In this document: positions 1-8,329 of the stretch, piece after piece
Numbering within the stretch: position 1 is the first letter of the stretch
Layout: every line of letters starts with the position of its first letter
NCBI GenBank assembly: GCA_902826815.1
Contig: CADEGF010000014.1
Coordinates: forward strand, 1 to 64,000
Reading direction: 5' to 3'
Length of the DNA: 64,000 nucleotides
Source: an uncultured Mycobacteriaceae bacterium
GTDB taxonomy: Bacteria > Actinomycetota > Actinomycetes > Mycobacteriales > Mycobacteriaceae
Translations under genes and position numbers: made by a program
Notes under the pieces: model-generated
What the model saw: the letters and a program-made list of their open reading frames with translations, nothing else
Databases searched by the model: none
What the model was told of the DNA's origin: nothing

Positions 1-72
1 GTCTCTTGGCTCGCGAGCCGCTTAGTCGCGGCTGGCGTCGAACGGCTTGTCGACAAGGCCCGCTTCTCCGAG

Positions 73-99
73 GCTGTGACGCGGCCGCGTTGTCACAGC
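73..99. repeat. Inverted repeat around a GCGGCCGC core
   Basis: The 8-base arms GCTGTGAC (73-80) and GTCACAGC (92-99) are perfect reverse complements separated by 11 bases that include the palindrome GCGGCCGC. A further TTGTCACA copy follows at about 101-108. This could be an operator or a small hairpin. No gene start lies immediately next to it, so its role is unknown. Confidence 0.5.
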
Positions 100-184
100 G
101 TTGTCACAACACCTCGCTAACACGCAGGGATGAGATGGCGTGGACTGGGAGCATTAGCGCTGGTTGGCGACTGTCAAGGAATGA

Positions 185-268
185 GGCGACATCCCGGTAA
201 ACCCCGATCTACGGACGGTAAATCCGTCGGCTTACGCCTACGCAGGTTCGCGAATCCTGCACCTGCCA
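185..268 (+). pseudogene. Degenerate tRNA-Tyr-like sequence
   Basis: The 3' half reads like a class II tRNA-Tyr. It has a 5-bp anticodon stem (211-215 with 223-227) around a loop with GTA at positions 34-36, a variable arm (228-240), a 5-bp T stem (242-246 with 256-260) and an acceptor strand ACCTGCC (261-267). Several features are wrong for a working tRNA: the universal U33 is G, the T loop is nine bases (two extra inside TTCGAAT), the 3' end reads CCATCA, and the 5' acceptor and D arms do not fold well. It is best explained as a decayed tRNA copy or an attachment-site remnant. Confidence 0.55.
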
Positions 269-299
269 TCATGTGAGGTCTGAAGTCATAGAAATAGGT

Positions 300-334
300 C
301 CGAACCCACATTTTGGGGTTCGGGCTTTTTCTTT
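300..334 (+). terminator. Rho-independent terminator after the tRNA-like sequence
   Basis: A perfect 8-bp stem (300-307 with 316-323) with an 8-base loop is followed by a T-rich run (326-334). It lies 30 bases after the tRNA-like sequence in the same orientation, as expected for a tRNA transcript. Confidence 0.85.
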
Positions 335-398
335 GGGGGCGCAGGGCACGCCGCGGGGCTGATAGTCCCTGGTGGGTCCATCGGTCGTGGCGGCCTTT

Positions 399-1259
399 TT
401 ATGTTCGGTAGATCTCGTCGGCGCCAACAGGAGTGACGCCGAGTTCGTTCGCGACGGCGTCGATCGCCGCCCGGGCGGTGTCGAGATCCACCCGCCCGTC
501 GGAGGAGAAATACGGGGCGACGTATCGCTCGTAGTAGCGCTGCACCTCGTCCCGTGTCAGCCGGTTCAAGAACGAGGCGAGGTAGTCAACGGCTAGGTCT
601 GGCTGCTCTGCAGTCGTTTTCAGGGCGCGCTGGTTGGCCCGCACCAGCGCCTGCACCGCAGGGTGATCAGCGGGAAAGTGTGCCGCGTCCGCCGCGATTC
701 CGACGGTGGGGATCTGGAAATGGTCGCCCACCCAGGCCAACACATGGAAGCCCTCCTCCTCCGCGACCTGTTCGGGCCCGACGGTGCTACCGACATAGGC
801 GGCGTCGATAGAGCCGTCGCGCAGGCGACGAAGATCCATCTGGTAGTCGCCGGGAAACCGCGTCACACACTCCAGGTCGTGGTCGGGGTCGAGACCGTGC
901 CGGCGCAGCACGATCCGCGCGAAACATCCAGGTGCGGTGTGCGGAGCGTGTACCGCGAGCCTGCGCCCGCGAAGATCCGCCATGGACGTCACGTCTTTGT
1001 TTCCGAGAAACCAGAACAGCGGCCGATGGGTGTTGACGCTGTACGCCGTCCATTCGACGCCGTCGGTAAGACGGGACAGCACCGCCCGCCCGAGCCCGAT
1101 CGTCGCGCACGAGCGGAGCCTTTCCTCTTCCCACCCGGTCCCATCGTGCATGGCGACGTGGACGCCTTCGTCGTCGAAATAGCCCTCCTGGTCGGCGACA
1201 TGTGCGATCAGTTCCTCGTGGATCCCGCGCCCGACGTAGGCAAGGTCGATCGTGTGCAT
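399..1259 (-). CDS. NMT1/THI5-SsuA-like solute-binding fold protein, no signal peptide
   Basis: This 286-residue protein has the look of the type 2 periplasmic-binding fold used by SsuA/TauA/NMT1-like proteins, with a Met-Ala-Asp-Leu-Arg-Gly-Arg-Arg segment before the interdomain strand and an alternating alpha/beta pattern. It starts directly with the first beta strand and has neither a Sec signal nor a lipobox, so it probably acts in the cytoplasm, or the annotation misses an upstream exporter signal. The ATG at 1259 is preceded by GAGGAG. It sits 14 bases downstream of the SDR gene and is probably co-transcribed with it. No ABC permease or ATPase is adjacent, so a transport role is not supported. 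Substrate unknown. Confidence 0.6.
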   Translation of the reverse strand: MHTIDLAYVGRGIHEELIAHVADQEGYFDDEGVHVAMHDGTGWEEERLRSCATIGLGRAVLSRLTDGVEWTAYSVNTHRPLFWFLGNKDVTSMADLRGRRLAVHAPHTAPGCFARIVLRRHGLDPDHDLECVTRFPGDYQMDLRRLRDGSIDAAYVGSTVGPEQVAEEEGFHVLAWVGDHFQIPTVGIAADAAHFPADHPAVQALVRANQRALKTTAEQPDLAVDYLASFLNRLTRDEVQRYYERYVAPYFSSDGRVDLDTARAAIDAVANELGVTPVGADEIYRT

Positions 1260-1273
1260 GGTGACTCCTCTGT

Positions 1274-2017
1274 TCAGTCCATGGCGAGGCCGCCGTTGAC
1301 CGGAACATAGGCACCGGTGGTGAAACGCGAGTCCTCACTGGCCAGGAACGCGATCGTCTTGGCCACCTCCTCGGGGCGAACAAGCCGACCCATGGGGTTT
1401 GTCGCACCGAGCTGCTGCACCTGCTCTGGGGTCAACTGATCCGTCACCTTCGTCTCGTCCACCGTGGCCGGGGCGACGAGGTTGGCAGTGATCCCATGCG
1501 GCGCAAGCTCGAGTGCGATGTAGCGGACGAACTGGTCCATGGCCGCCTTGGCGGTACCGAGCGCGATCATCCCCTCCCGCGGACGTCGCGACAATCCGGT
1601 GCTGAGAAACACCAGCCGGCCGTACCCGCGCGAGATCATGCCAGGCACAACGGCTTTGGTTATCAGGTAGGCGGCTCGCAACTCACGGTCCAGCTTTCCG
1701 CCGAGCTGCTGCCAACTCAGATCAGCGAATGAGGTGACGTCGAACGGTATCAACGCGTTGTGAACGACCACGTCGATCCGGCCCCACCGCTGTTCGGTAT
1801 CCGCGATCATTTCGGCCACCTGGTCGGCCTCCGTGACATCGGCCCGAAACGCCACCGCTTCACCGCCTGCGTCCGTCACGCCTCGGACAACTTGTTCCGC
1901 TTCCTCGGCGCTGGACCGGTAGTTGACGACAACGCGAAAACCGCGTTGCGCCAGAACCGATGCCGTTGCCGCACCGATTCCCCGACTGGCCCCGGTGACC
2001 ACTGCGACAGGAGTCAT
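1274..2017 (-). CDS. SDR-family oxidoreductase lacking the catalytic Tyr
   Basis: This 247-residue short-chain dehydrogenase has the cofactor motif TGASRGIG at residues 8-15, a Ser at 139 and the usual C-terminal VNGG segment. It resembles FabG-type 3-oxoacyl reductases in length and layout. The active-site YxxxK is altered: Lys157 is present but residue 153 is Leu (codon CTC), and the NNAG motif reads HNAL. Normal SDR chemistry is therefore doubtful; it may bind cofactor without classical catalysis or use another residue. A GGAGG lies upstream of the ATG. It is first of a two-gene unit with the binding-protein-like gene downstream. Confidence 0.75.
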   Translation of the reverse strand: MTPVAVVTGASRGIGAATASVLAQRGFRVVVNYRSSAEEAEQVVRGVTDAGGEAVAFRADVTEADQVAEMIADTEQRWGRIDVVVHNALIPFDVTSFADLSWQQLGGKLDRELRAAYLITKAVVPGMISRGYGRLVFLSTGLSRRPREGMIALGTAKAAMDQFVRYIALELAPHGITANLVAPATVDETKVTDQLTPEQVQQLGATNPMGRLVRPEEVAKTIAFLASEDSRFTTGAYVPVNGGLAMD

Positions 2018-2265
2018 GAGAGTCGACCTCCATTGATGAGACGGGATTCATTATCGAGTTGGACCAGACGCCGTCACTCACGACGATCACCGCCGGGCGG
2101 TTGTTCGTCAACTGCCTACCGGAACTTCGCCGAAGCGGGCCGCCACGTCTGACAAACCGAGCGCCCAACCGGCACAGCTTCCTCGCAGCCGGACGCGGGT
2201 CGCATTCTGATGCGTCGGACACCTCTTCGCGGGCGATAAAGATTTCAGCGAGCAAAGGGGTGGCC

Positions 2266-2898
2266 TTGCTGACGATCGTTCGCCGAACGGCGAGTCTCTG
2301 GTGGCGTACCTGGCCCTGGCTGGTTGCCATCTACCTGGTGGGCTGGCTGGTCAGGTACTGGGTGCTGCAGGCCGCCGTCGCGGTGGGGTTGGCCCACGGC
2401 GTGCTGTGGGGAACGTTCGTCGTGGTTTTCGCACCGATCGTGCGCCTGCTGACCTACCTGGCGATGTTTCTGGTCATCCGGTCGACCACCGAGGAACTGC
2501 AGGACGTTCGGGTCGGCACGGAGCGGCACCAAGGTCTCTTCGACACCGTGACGTCGGCGATCCTGCCCTTCCTGGTGATCTACACGGTGTGGCAGCCGAT
2601 TGCCGAGGACTACTCGGCCTTCCTGTCCGCGGTCGATTACACCGCGGTCCAGTCGATGACGTTGGACCGTGTCGACCAGATCTCTTCCATGGCAAGCGGA
2701 TTGAGACTATGGATCGTTGTCCTCGTCGCATTCTCGGTCCGTTGGCTCATCACTCGGCTGCGCGACAAGGTGCCGAAGTGGGCGGAGGTGGTCGCTGTCA
2801 GCAGTTCTGAGATGGCGCAGCAAAGGCAGGTGAGGCTTAGGTCGCGGCTGGCCGATTCCACGCGCAGCAATGCTGTTTCAGCAATCGGCAGTGGCTGA
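2266..2898 (+). pseudogene. Truncated integral membrane protein (mycobacterial type)
   Basis: The frame encodes about 210 residues. It begins with an RRTxSLWWRTWPWL stretch and has three or four hydrophobic segments, including VLWGTFVVVFAPIVRLLTYL, then IYTVWQPIAEDY and a conserved-looking VRWLITRLRDKVPKW. From memory, mycobacterial relatives continue for several hundred residues after this point. Here the frame switches to unrelated polar sequence and stops. A TTG at 2266 follows AAAGGGG at 2254-2260, and GTG 2260 is an alternative start. The gene is probably decayed at its 3' end; whether a short product is still made cannot be told. Confidence 0.5.
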
Positions 2899-3149
2899 CG
2901 CTGCGTCGCTCTACCGAAGCAGGGTTCCACATCCGTCTGTCCTTCGCGGACCATGTACCGCCGTTCAACGGCGTAATGCAATGTAATTGACGTGTCTGAA
3001 AAATAAGCATTAGTACTCATGTGGCCCGGATGTCGGTGCGTGCAAGCTCATACCGCGGGCACTGCGGCAAAGCATCGATCATGATGTTAAAGCTCGATCC
3101 GTCGACGTGGTTCCCGCCACTAGCGAAAGCACGAGGAGAGCGGGAACTC
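2899..3149. promoter_or_regulatory. Intergenic region upstream of the repeat protein
   Basis: About 250 bases with a locally AT-rich part (about 2975-3015) that probably carries the promoter for the secreted repeat protein. No clear -35/-10 pair or operator could be assigned. An in-frame extension of the next gene back to 3021 exists but has no ribosome-binding site. Confidence 0.35.
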
Positions 3150-4361
3150 ATGGGTCAACACAGTATCGACAGGCGCTCCGACGCAAATCGTCGTCGGCGA
3201 GCCGGGGGCGGATTGCTGATCGGCGCACTGACGTCAGGGGTTCTGGCGGCAGGCGCGCTGAGCACTGCTGGGGAGGCCGACGCCAGCTGTGTGTCCGCGG
3301 GCGGTTGGTTCAAGATCGGCAAGGGTTGCGAAACCACCAAGCCCGGCGACTTCGCACTTGCGATAGGACCAGGTGCCACAGCCACTGCGACCGGCGGCTT
3401 CAACACCGCGTTTTCTTTCGGTCAGGGCGCGGTCGCCACAGCGGTCGGTAAGTTCAATTCGGCCTCGGCCAAGGGAATCAACGCGAGGGCGGAAGCCATT
3501 GGCGGATACAACAACACGGCGATCGCGATCGGCGATGCCGCCGCCGACGGCGGTGGTGGCGCCGAAGTCGAGCTGGCCCGCGCTTCAACGGGTACCTATG
3601 CGTCAGCGGGGAATGGGCTCATGAAGCTTGCAGACGGCTCCGAGACGGCGCAGAACCACGGCAACACCGCCATCGCGATCGGCAACAGCGCGCGGTCGCT
3701 CGCTACCGGTGTGCACAATTTCGCCGCGGCATGGGGTATTCAGGCCACTGCGCAGGCAATCGGCGGTCGCAACAACACGGCGATCGCGATCGGGAACCCC
3801 GACGAAGCCAACGTCGGCGGCGGCGGGGGCGCAGAGCAGCGCGCGGCTGCGAGGTTGATACCGACCACCGCAATTGCGGGGAACGTCCGTGCCGTTGAGG
3901 CAACGGCCAGGGACACTGAACGAGAGCAGTCCAGCGACAACAACACAGCGATCGCGATAGGAAACGGTACGCGGGCGGGGGCCGGGGACGGCAGTCAGAA
4001 CTTCGCGAAGGCACTCGGCAACCGCAGCGTGGCTGCCGCCCTTGGAGGCAACTGGAACAGGGCCTTGGTGTTCGGCGACGACAGCATCGCGAGCGCCGGA
4101 CTCCCCATCAATATTCCTGGAATGCCCAATACAGATGAGCGCTATCGCCTCACTGCTATCGAGCGAAAGCAGAGCAACGGCAATACTGCGGTCGTGGCTG
4201 GTAACAACAGCGTGGCCGTGGCCGGTGACGGGTTGAGAAATCTGGCCAGAGTGTTCGGCAATCGCAGCACCGCGTTGGCAGAAGGGGTGAAGCAACGGGT
4301 GACGTCGATCGGCAACGACGTGCACAAGCCTCCGAAGAAGCAGGATTCGCCGAAGGAGTGA
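3150..4361 (+). CDS. Secreted protein with YadA/Hia head-like repeats
   Basis: The ATG at 3150 follows GAGGAGAG (3133-3140) and gives 403 residues. Residues 14-45 are a signal sequence: four Arg, a hydrophobic stretch and an ADA cleavage site. The mature part is made of repeats around NTAIAIGN, with NFAxAxG and AxAIGGxxN units between them, at least four times. This strongly recalls the left-handed beta-roll heads of trimeric autotransporters such as YadA. No C-terminal beta-barrel anchor or LPxTG is visible; the C-terminus is a Lys/Pro-rich tail. It is therefore probably a secreted or wall-associated adhesin-like or structural protein. The resemblance is by motif only. A strong hairpin follows the stop. 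Confidence 0.75.
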   Translation: MGQHSIDRRSDANRRRRAGGGLLIGALTSGVLAAGALSTAGEADASCVSAGGWFKIGKGCETTKPGDFALAIGPGATATATGGFNTAFSFGQGAVATAVGKFNSASAKGINARAEAIGGYNNTAIAIGDAAADGGGGAEVELARASTGTYASAGNGLMKLADGSETAQNHGNTAIAIGNSARSLATGVHNFAAAWGIQATAQAIGGRNNTAIAIGNPDEANVGGGGGAEQRAAARLIPTTAIAGNVRAVEATARDTEREQSSDNNTAIAIGNGTRAGAGDGSQNFAKALGNRSVAAALGGNWNRALVFGDDSIASAGLPINIPGMPNTDERYRLTAIERKQSNGNTAVVAGNNSVAVAGDGLRNLARVFGNRSTALAEGVKQRVTSIGNDVHKPPKKQDSPKE

Positions 4362-4374
4362 TATCCGAACATCG

Positions 4375-4406
4375 GTCGGGGACGTGGATCATTCCACGTC
4401 CCCGAC
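4375..4406 (+). terminator. Long perfect hairpin after the repeat protein
   Basis: A 14-bp perfect stem (4375-4388 with 4393-4406) and a TCAT loop start 13 bases after the stop codon. Only a short ATTT follows, so it is a mycobacterial-style hairpin terminator without a long U tract. Confidence 0.8.
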
Positions 4407-4895
4407 ATTTGCTGAGGTGCTGCCCGCGGTTTCGCTGACGGCGGTTGAGGTGCACCAGCTCGCGGCGAAATTTGGAACGTTCCTCCTTTGCCACGAGGCC
4501 CAGGAGAGGGGCAGCCGCGGCAAAGACAGCGGCGGTAAGCGGGCGGCTAGGGAAAGAGATTTTCCGTTGCGTCAATTTTGCGGGGAGTCGGCTACCGCCG
4601 AAGTCGTTGCTTGGCGGAATGCAACCGGCACTTTTTGCATATGAACCCTTGATCTTGAACGCGACTTCTGTTTGCTGGTGTATTAACCGGCGAAATAGGC
4701 ACGGCTTAACCAGGAAAAACCGTCAAAACGCCTCTGAGTAAATATGCTCATAAATGTGCTTATGTTCAGTGTCCCGAGGATGAAGACCGGCGATCTTCTG
4801 GTGTGAATGGATGCCCACTTACGGGACCGGGTCGCTGCGATTAGTTTGCTGTCGAGGATGACAGCCGCGGAATGGCGATGGGAGGTCGGGAATTG
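4407..4895. promoter_or_regulatory. 490-base intergenic region before the LuxR gene
   Basis: No convincing gene. Two short open frames (4384-4644 and 4445-4741) lack ribosome-binding sites and look compositionally random. The part from about 4690 to 4790 is clearly richer in A+T than the surroundings and contains a CTCATAAATGTGCTTATG stretch. It is the likely promoter and binding region for the LuxR gene. Confidence 0.4.
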
Positions 4896-6188
4896 ATGCC
4901 GACCCTGTTCGAACGCGAATGCGTGCTTGCCGAGATGGAGGCGCTGGCACAGATCGCGGCAACCGGCGCCGGCCAGATCCTGTTGCTGCGCGGCGAGGCC
5001 GGCGTTGGCAAGACGGCTCTTGTCCGCCGCTTCCTCCACGCGGTGGCGGGCACAACCGAGACGTTGATCGGTTGTTGTGACCCGCTGTCCGCGCCGCGGC
5101 CGCTTGGGCCACTGATCGACATGTTCAGTCGGCTGCCCGAGAAACAGGCGGCGGAGCTGAGCGCGGCGATCGATACGGGCAGCACTGAGTCTGTGTACAA
5201 ACGACTGCTGGAGGTGCTTCGAGACGGCCACCGGTGGGTCTGCGTCATCGACGACGCGCAGTGGGCCGATGACGCCACATTGGATCTCGTGCGCTTCCTT
5301 GCGCGTCGTATCGACACGATTCCCGTTCTCGTCGTCGTGTCCTATCGTGACTACGAACTCGGCCAAGGACATCCGCTTGCGGCGATGTTGGGTGATATGT
5401 CGAATAACGCGGCCCTGACACGAATTGGTTTGTCGCCGTTGAGTGTCGGCGCTGTTGGCGTGATGGCCGCTGATACCGGAGCCGACGTCGAGCAGCTGCA
5501 CAGGCTGACCGGAGGGAACCCCTTCTACATCAACGAGATGCTTGCATTCGGCTCGGTCGGGCCGAGTACGGTCGCGCTGCCCCGCAGCGTTTCCGAGTCC
5601 GCATGGGGGCGGTTGGCGCGGCTGTCGACTGCCGCCCGCGAGGCCGCCGAGGTGGCGGCCGTGTGTGGTCCTGATGTCGACCCCCGACTTGTCGAGACGT
5701 TGTGCTCGGGTGCGGCGGCAGGCCTGAACGAATGTGTACGCGCCGGACTGCTCATCGCAGGCGAGAACGTGGTGCGATTTCGCCACGAGGTGGTACGTCT
5801 GGCGATCCTCGAACAGATCCCCGACTACATGCGAAGCGGCATTCGCAAGAGTGCTCTCGACGCGGCGGCCAACACTCGGGGGGATGCGCATTCGGCAGAG
5901 GCCCGGCAGTCCGATCACCACGCCCACGCGACCGCGCATGTGGCCAAGGTGCACGGGCACCGGGTGGACACGCGCGCCGATCCCGGGCACCTGACCCGAC
6001 GTGAAGGCGAGATCCTCGAACTCCTGGCTGTCGGTTATAGCGACGCCGAGATCGCCAACAGGCTGTTCATCAGCCATCGGACCGTCAACAATCACGTTCA
6101 CGCCATCCTGCACAAGCTGGGCGCGCAGAACCGCACTCAGGCGGCCACCTATGCGCGTCAATCGCGGAACGACAACCTCGAGGCGTAG
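4896..6188 (+). CDS. Short AAA-ATPase/LuxR-type transcriptional regulator
   Basis: 430 residues from the ATG at 4896, which follows GGGAGG at 4880-4885 (ATG 4872 is possible). The N-terminal half is an AAA/STAND-type ATPase with Walker A GEAGVGKT and Walker B VCVIDDAQWAD. The last 65 residues are a LuxR-type helix-turn-helix, LTRREGEILELLAVGYSDAE onward. Classical LAL (MalT-like) regulators are about 900 residues with a long helical sensor between these parts; here that middle is almost missing. The gene is followed 150 bases later by the nitrile hydratase-like operon on the same strand, so it is a candidate regulator of it. That link is inferred from position only. Confidence 0.85.
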   Translation: MPTLFERECVLAEMEALAQIAATGAGQILLLRGEAGVGKTALVRRFLHAVAGTTETLIGCCDPLSAPRPLGPLIDMFSRLPEKQAAELSAAIDTGSTESVYKRLLEVLRDGHRWVCVIDDAQWADDATLDLVRFLARRIDTIPVLVVVSYRDYELGQGHPLAAMLGDMSNNAALTRIGLSPLSVGAVGVMAADTGADVEQLHRLTGGNPFYINEMLAFGSVGPSTVALPRSVSESAWGRLARLSTAAREAAEVAAVCGPDVDPRLVETLCSGAAAGLNECVRAGLLIAGENVVRFRHEVVRLAILEQIPDYMRSGIRKSALDAAANTRGDAHSAEARQSDHHAHATAHVAKVHGHRVDTRADPGHLTRREGEILELLAVGYSDAEIANRLFISHRTVNNHVHAILHKLGAQNRTQAATYARQSRNDNLEA

Positions 6189-6337
6189 CCGTTTCAGCGT
6201 GAAGAGTAATTGACGCGCCTGCCCAGAAGGCCTTGCCGCCGATGGAAACGGTGACTTGCCAGTGCATTTGCTGCGCCGGTGATAGTTTTGAATTCTTCCT
6301 GATCTGGTAAATGACATTCATGCGGAAGTAGGTCGTT

Positions 6338-7177
6338 GTGCCTGATGCTGCTGAACGCGCCCAACAATTGGCGCTGGTTTCCCGGCTGAAGACGATTTTC
6401 CCTGAGATCCCGGAATGGCCCACGCCGGACATGGTCACCCACGAGCACTACCTGGCGTACATGAAGACGTCTCACGACGTGGGTGGCGAGCTGGACTATC
6501 CGCACCTCTACGAGAACAAAGAAGAAGAGCAGTGGGAGCTGATGACCTACGTGCTCTGCGAGCTTCTCGGTTGGCGCGGCATCTGGGTGTCCGAGGAACG
6601 TCGGCGGCTGGCCAACGTCGACGTCGGGCGCTCGATCTATCTGGGGATTCCGTACTACAGCCGCTGGCTCTGGTCGGTCGGCCGGTTGTTGATGGAGAAG
6701 AAGCACATTTCGTGGGGGGAGCTGACCGATCGGCTCGCCGAGGTGCAGGCGCGCTACGCCGGCGGGCTGAACGGCGGATATCCGGAGGCGAAGCCGAAGT
6801 TCGAAGGTGACGGCGCAAACGTCAACCGCAACAAGCATCACCTCGAGGCCGTCGGTATCGGTGATCCACAGTGCTTCGCGGGTCAGGCCGGCGTGGCGAA
6901 GTTCAAGGCAGGCGACAAGGTGAAGGTGCGCGAACTGCCCGCGATGTTCTATACCCGCACCCCGGAATACTGCCGGGGCGCGGAGGGGACGATCGCCGAG
7001 GTGACCTACGAGAGCCCGGCTCCCGAGGACGAGGCATGGGACCGCGAAGACGCCAAAGCGGAGTGGTTCTACATCGTGCGGTTCAACCAGGCGCAGCTGT
7101 GGGACAACTACACCGGTCCGAAAACAGACACTCTGCAAACCGAGATCCCAGAGCGGTGGCTGGAAGCCGTCGGCTGA
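6338..7177 (+). CDS. Nitrile hydratase/thiocyanate hydrolase beta-type subunit
   Basis: 279 residues from a GTG at 6338. The N-terminal part carries the HDVGG segment and the WELMTYVLCELL and YYSRWLWSVGRLLMEKKHIS helices of nitrile hydratase beta. The C-terminal part (about 190-279) is the SH3-like barrel beginning FKAGDKVKVRELP. Thiocyanate hydrolase splits these halves into two chains; here they are one. The partner metal subunit is the next gene. Together they should form a cytoplasmic heteromeric hydratase acting on nitriles or a related small substrate. The sequence alone does not decide between nitrile and thiocyanate. Confidence 0.85.
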   Translation: MPDAAERAQQLALVSRLKTIFPEIPEWPTPDMVTHEHYLAYMKTSHDVGGELDYPHLYENKEEEQWELMTYVLCELLGWRGIWVSEERRRLANVDVGRSIYLGIPYYSRWLWSVGRLLMEKKHISWGELTDRLAEVQARYAGGLNGGYPEAKPKFEGDGANVNRNKHHLEAVGIGDPQCFAGQAGVAKFKAGDKVKVRELPAMFYTRTPEYCRGAEGTIAEVTYESPAPEDEAWDREDAKAEWFYIVRFNQAQLWDNYTGPKTDTLQTEIPERWLEAVG

Positions 7178-7231
7178 GAGCACGCATCACCTAGTTCCCA
7201 GTCGCGCTTGATCGAAAGGAATATTGCGTCT

Positions 7232-7942
7232 ATGTCCGACCATGGTCACGATCACGACCATTCGCGAACCGTCAAGCCGATGGTGGACGAGATCACCGAC
7301 TTCGAGGTGCTCGAGATCGCCCTGCGCGAATTGTGTATCGAGAAGGGGCTTTTCACGGCTGACGAACACCGTCAGTTCACCGAGTACGCCGAGCACATCG
7401 GGCCGACTCCTGGGGCGCGGCTGGTGGCCAAGGCATGGCTGGACGATGACTTCAAGGCGCTTGCGATCTCCGATGCCGTGGCCGCGGCCAAGGCGGTCGG
7501 CATCGACTGGCTCGACCCGACGGGCTTCGGCACCCCCAGTGACTTCGTGGCGTTCAAGATCCTCCCCGACACCCCGACAGTGCACAACGTCATTGTGTGC
7601 GCACTGTGCTCCTGCTACCCACGCCCGATCCTCGGTAACTCGCCGGAGTGGTACCGCACGCCGAATTACCGACGCCGCATCGTGCGCTGGCCCCGGCAGG
7701 TGCTCTCCGAATTCGGCCTCGAGTTGCCCGACGACGTCGAGGTGCGGGTGGAGGACTCCAACCAGAAGCACCGATTCATGGTCATGCCGCTGCGTCCGGA
7801 GGGCACCGACGGGTGGACCGAAGACCAGCTGACCGAAATCATCACCCGCGACTCCCTGATCGGTGTCGCGTTACCCAAACCAGGTGTCACGACGAACGTC
7901 ACTCCATTGGTCCGCGCAGCCATCCGGCCGATCGAAGAGTGA
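7232..7942 (+). CDS. Nitrile hydratase alpha / thiocyanate hydrolase gamma-type metal subunit
   Basis: 236 residues from the ATG at 7232, with AAAGGA at 7215-7220; an in-frame TTG at 7208 exists. The N-terminus is His-rich (MSDHGHDHDH). The metal-binding claw motif is VCALCSC with Cys123, Cys126, Ser127 and Cys128, the set that binds non-corrin Co or low-spin Fe once two Cys are oxidised. The first variable position is Ala rather than the Thr or Ser usual in Co- and Fe-type nitrile hydratases, so the metal type is open. The C-terminal RPEGTDGWTEDQL and TRDSLIGVALP segments are typical of the family. It shares 4 bases with the next start. Confidence 0.88.
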   Translation: MSDHGHDHDHSRTVKPMVDEITDFEVLEIALRELCIEKGLFTADEHRQFTEYAEHIGPTPGARLVAKAWLDDDFKALAISDAVAAAKAVGIDWLDPTGFGTPSDFVAFKILPDTPTVHNVIVCALCSCYPRPILGNSPEWYRTPNYRRRIVRWPRQVLSEFGLELPDDVEVRVEDSNQKHRFMVMPLRPEGTDGWTEDQLTEIITRDSLIGVALPKPGVTTNVTPLVRAAIRPIEE

Positions 7943-8319
7943 CGGCATTGGTCGACGAAACGCGTAACGGCGCAGACGAATTCGCCGTGCTGACGGAGAT
8001 ATCGAAAGCTGAGCAGACTTGGCCTGCGATGACGGCCAAGTACGGCGTCGAGAATCCCTTGCCGCCGTGGAAGACCAGTCTGGATGGACTGTGCGACGCG
8101 CTTGACCGGTCCTGCAGCGCAAACGATGACCTGGATTTCACCTTCAAGCAACGCCGCGACGAGGAAGACGAGCTCTCGGCCGACCGGTACGCACAGCTGC
8201 CATATCCCGAGAACCAGCTTGTCTCGCTTGCGCATTCGCTGTTGAAGCGAGGCCTCATCGATGAAGCCGACTTGCGTGCCCGGCTCGCATCGATCCGTAC
8301 GCGTCTCGAGGCGGAGTGA
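7939..8319 (+). CDS. Small third protein of the nitrile hydratase-like operon
   Basis: 126 residues from a GTG that overlaps the previous stop (GTGA), so it is translationally coupled to the metal subunit. It is helical and charged, with PENQLVSLAHSLLKRGLIDEADLRARLASI near the C-terminus. This resembles both the N-terminal helical part of nitrile hydratase beta and the P14K/NhlE-type activators that help insert the metal. It may be a maturation factor or a third structural subunit. No separate P47K/GTPase-type activator is visible in the window. It ends 10 bases from the convergent acetolactate synthase-like gene. Confidence 0.65.
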   Translation: MTALVDETRNGADEFAVLTEISKAEQTWPAMTAKYGVENPLPPWKTSLDGLCDALDRSCSANDDLDFTFKQRRDEEDELSADRYAQLPYPENQLVSLAHSLLKRGLIDEADLRARLASIRTRLEAE

Positions 8320-8329
8320 CGCGCATTCC

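Noticed and set aside
6-200. 64-codon frame at the left edge
   Set aside because: No ribosome-binding site, biased random composition, and it runs into the tRNA-like region.
4384-4741. Two small frames after the repeat-protein terminator
   Set aside because: They begin in or just after a strong hairpin, lack ribosome-binding sites and resemble nothing recognisable.
4683-6317. 544-codon minus-strand frame opposite the LuxR regulator
   Set aside because: No recognisable domains, and the plus-strand frame has Walker A/B and a LuxR helix-turn-helix.
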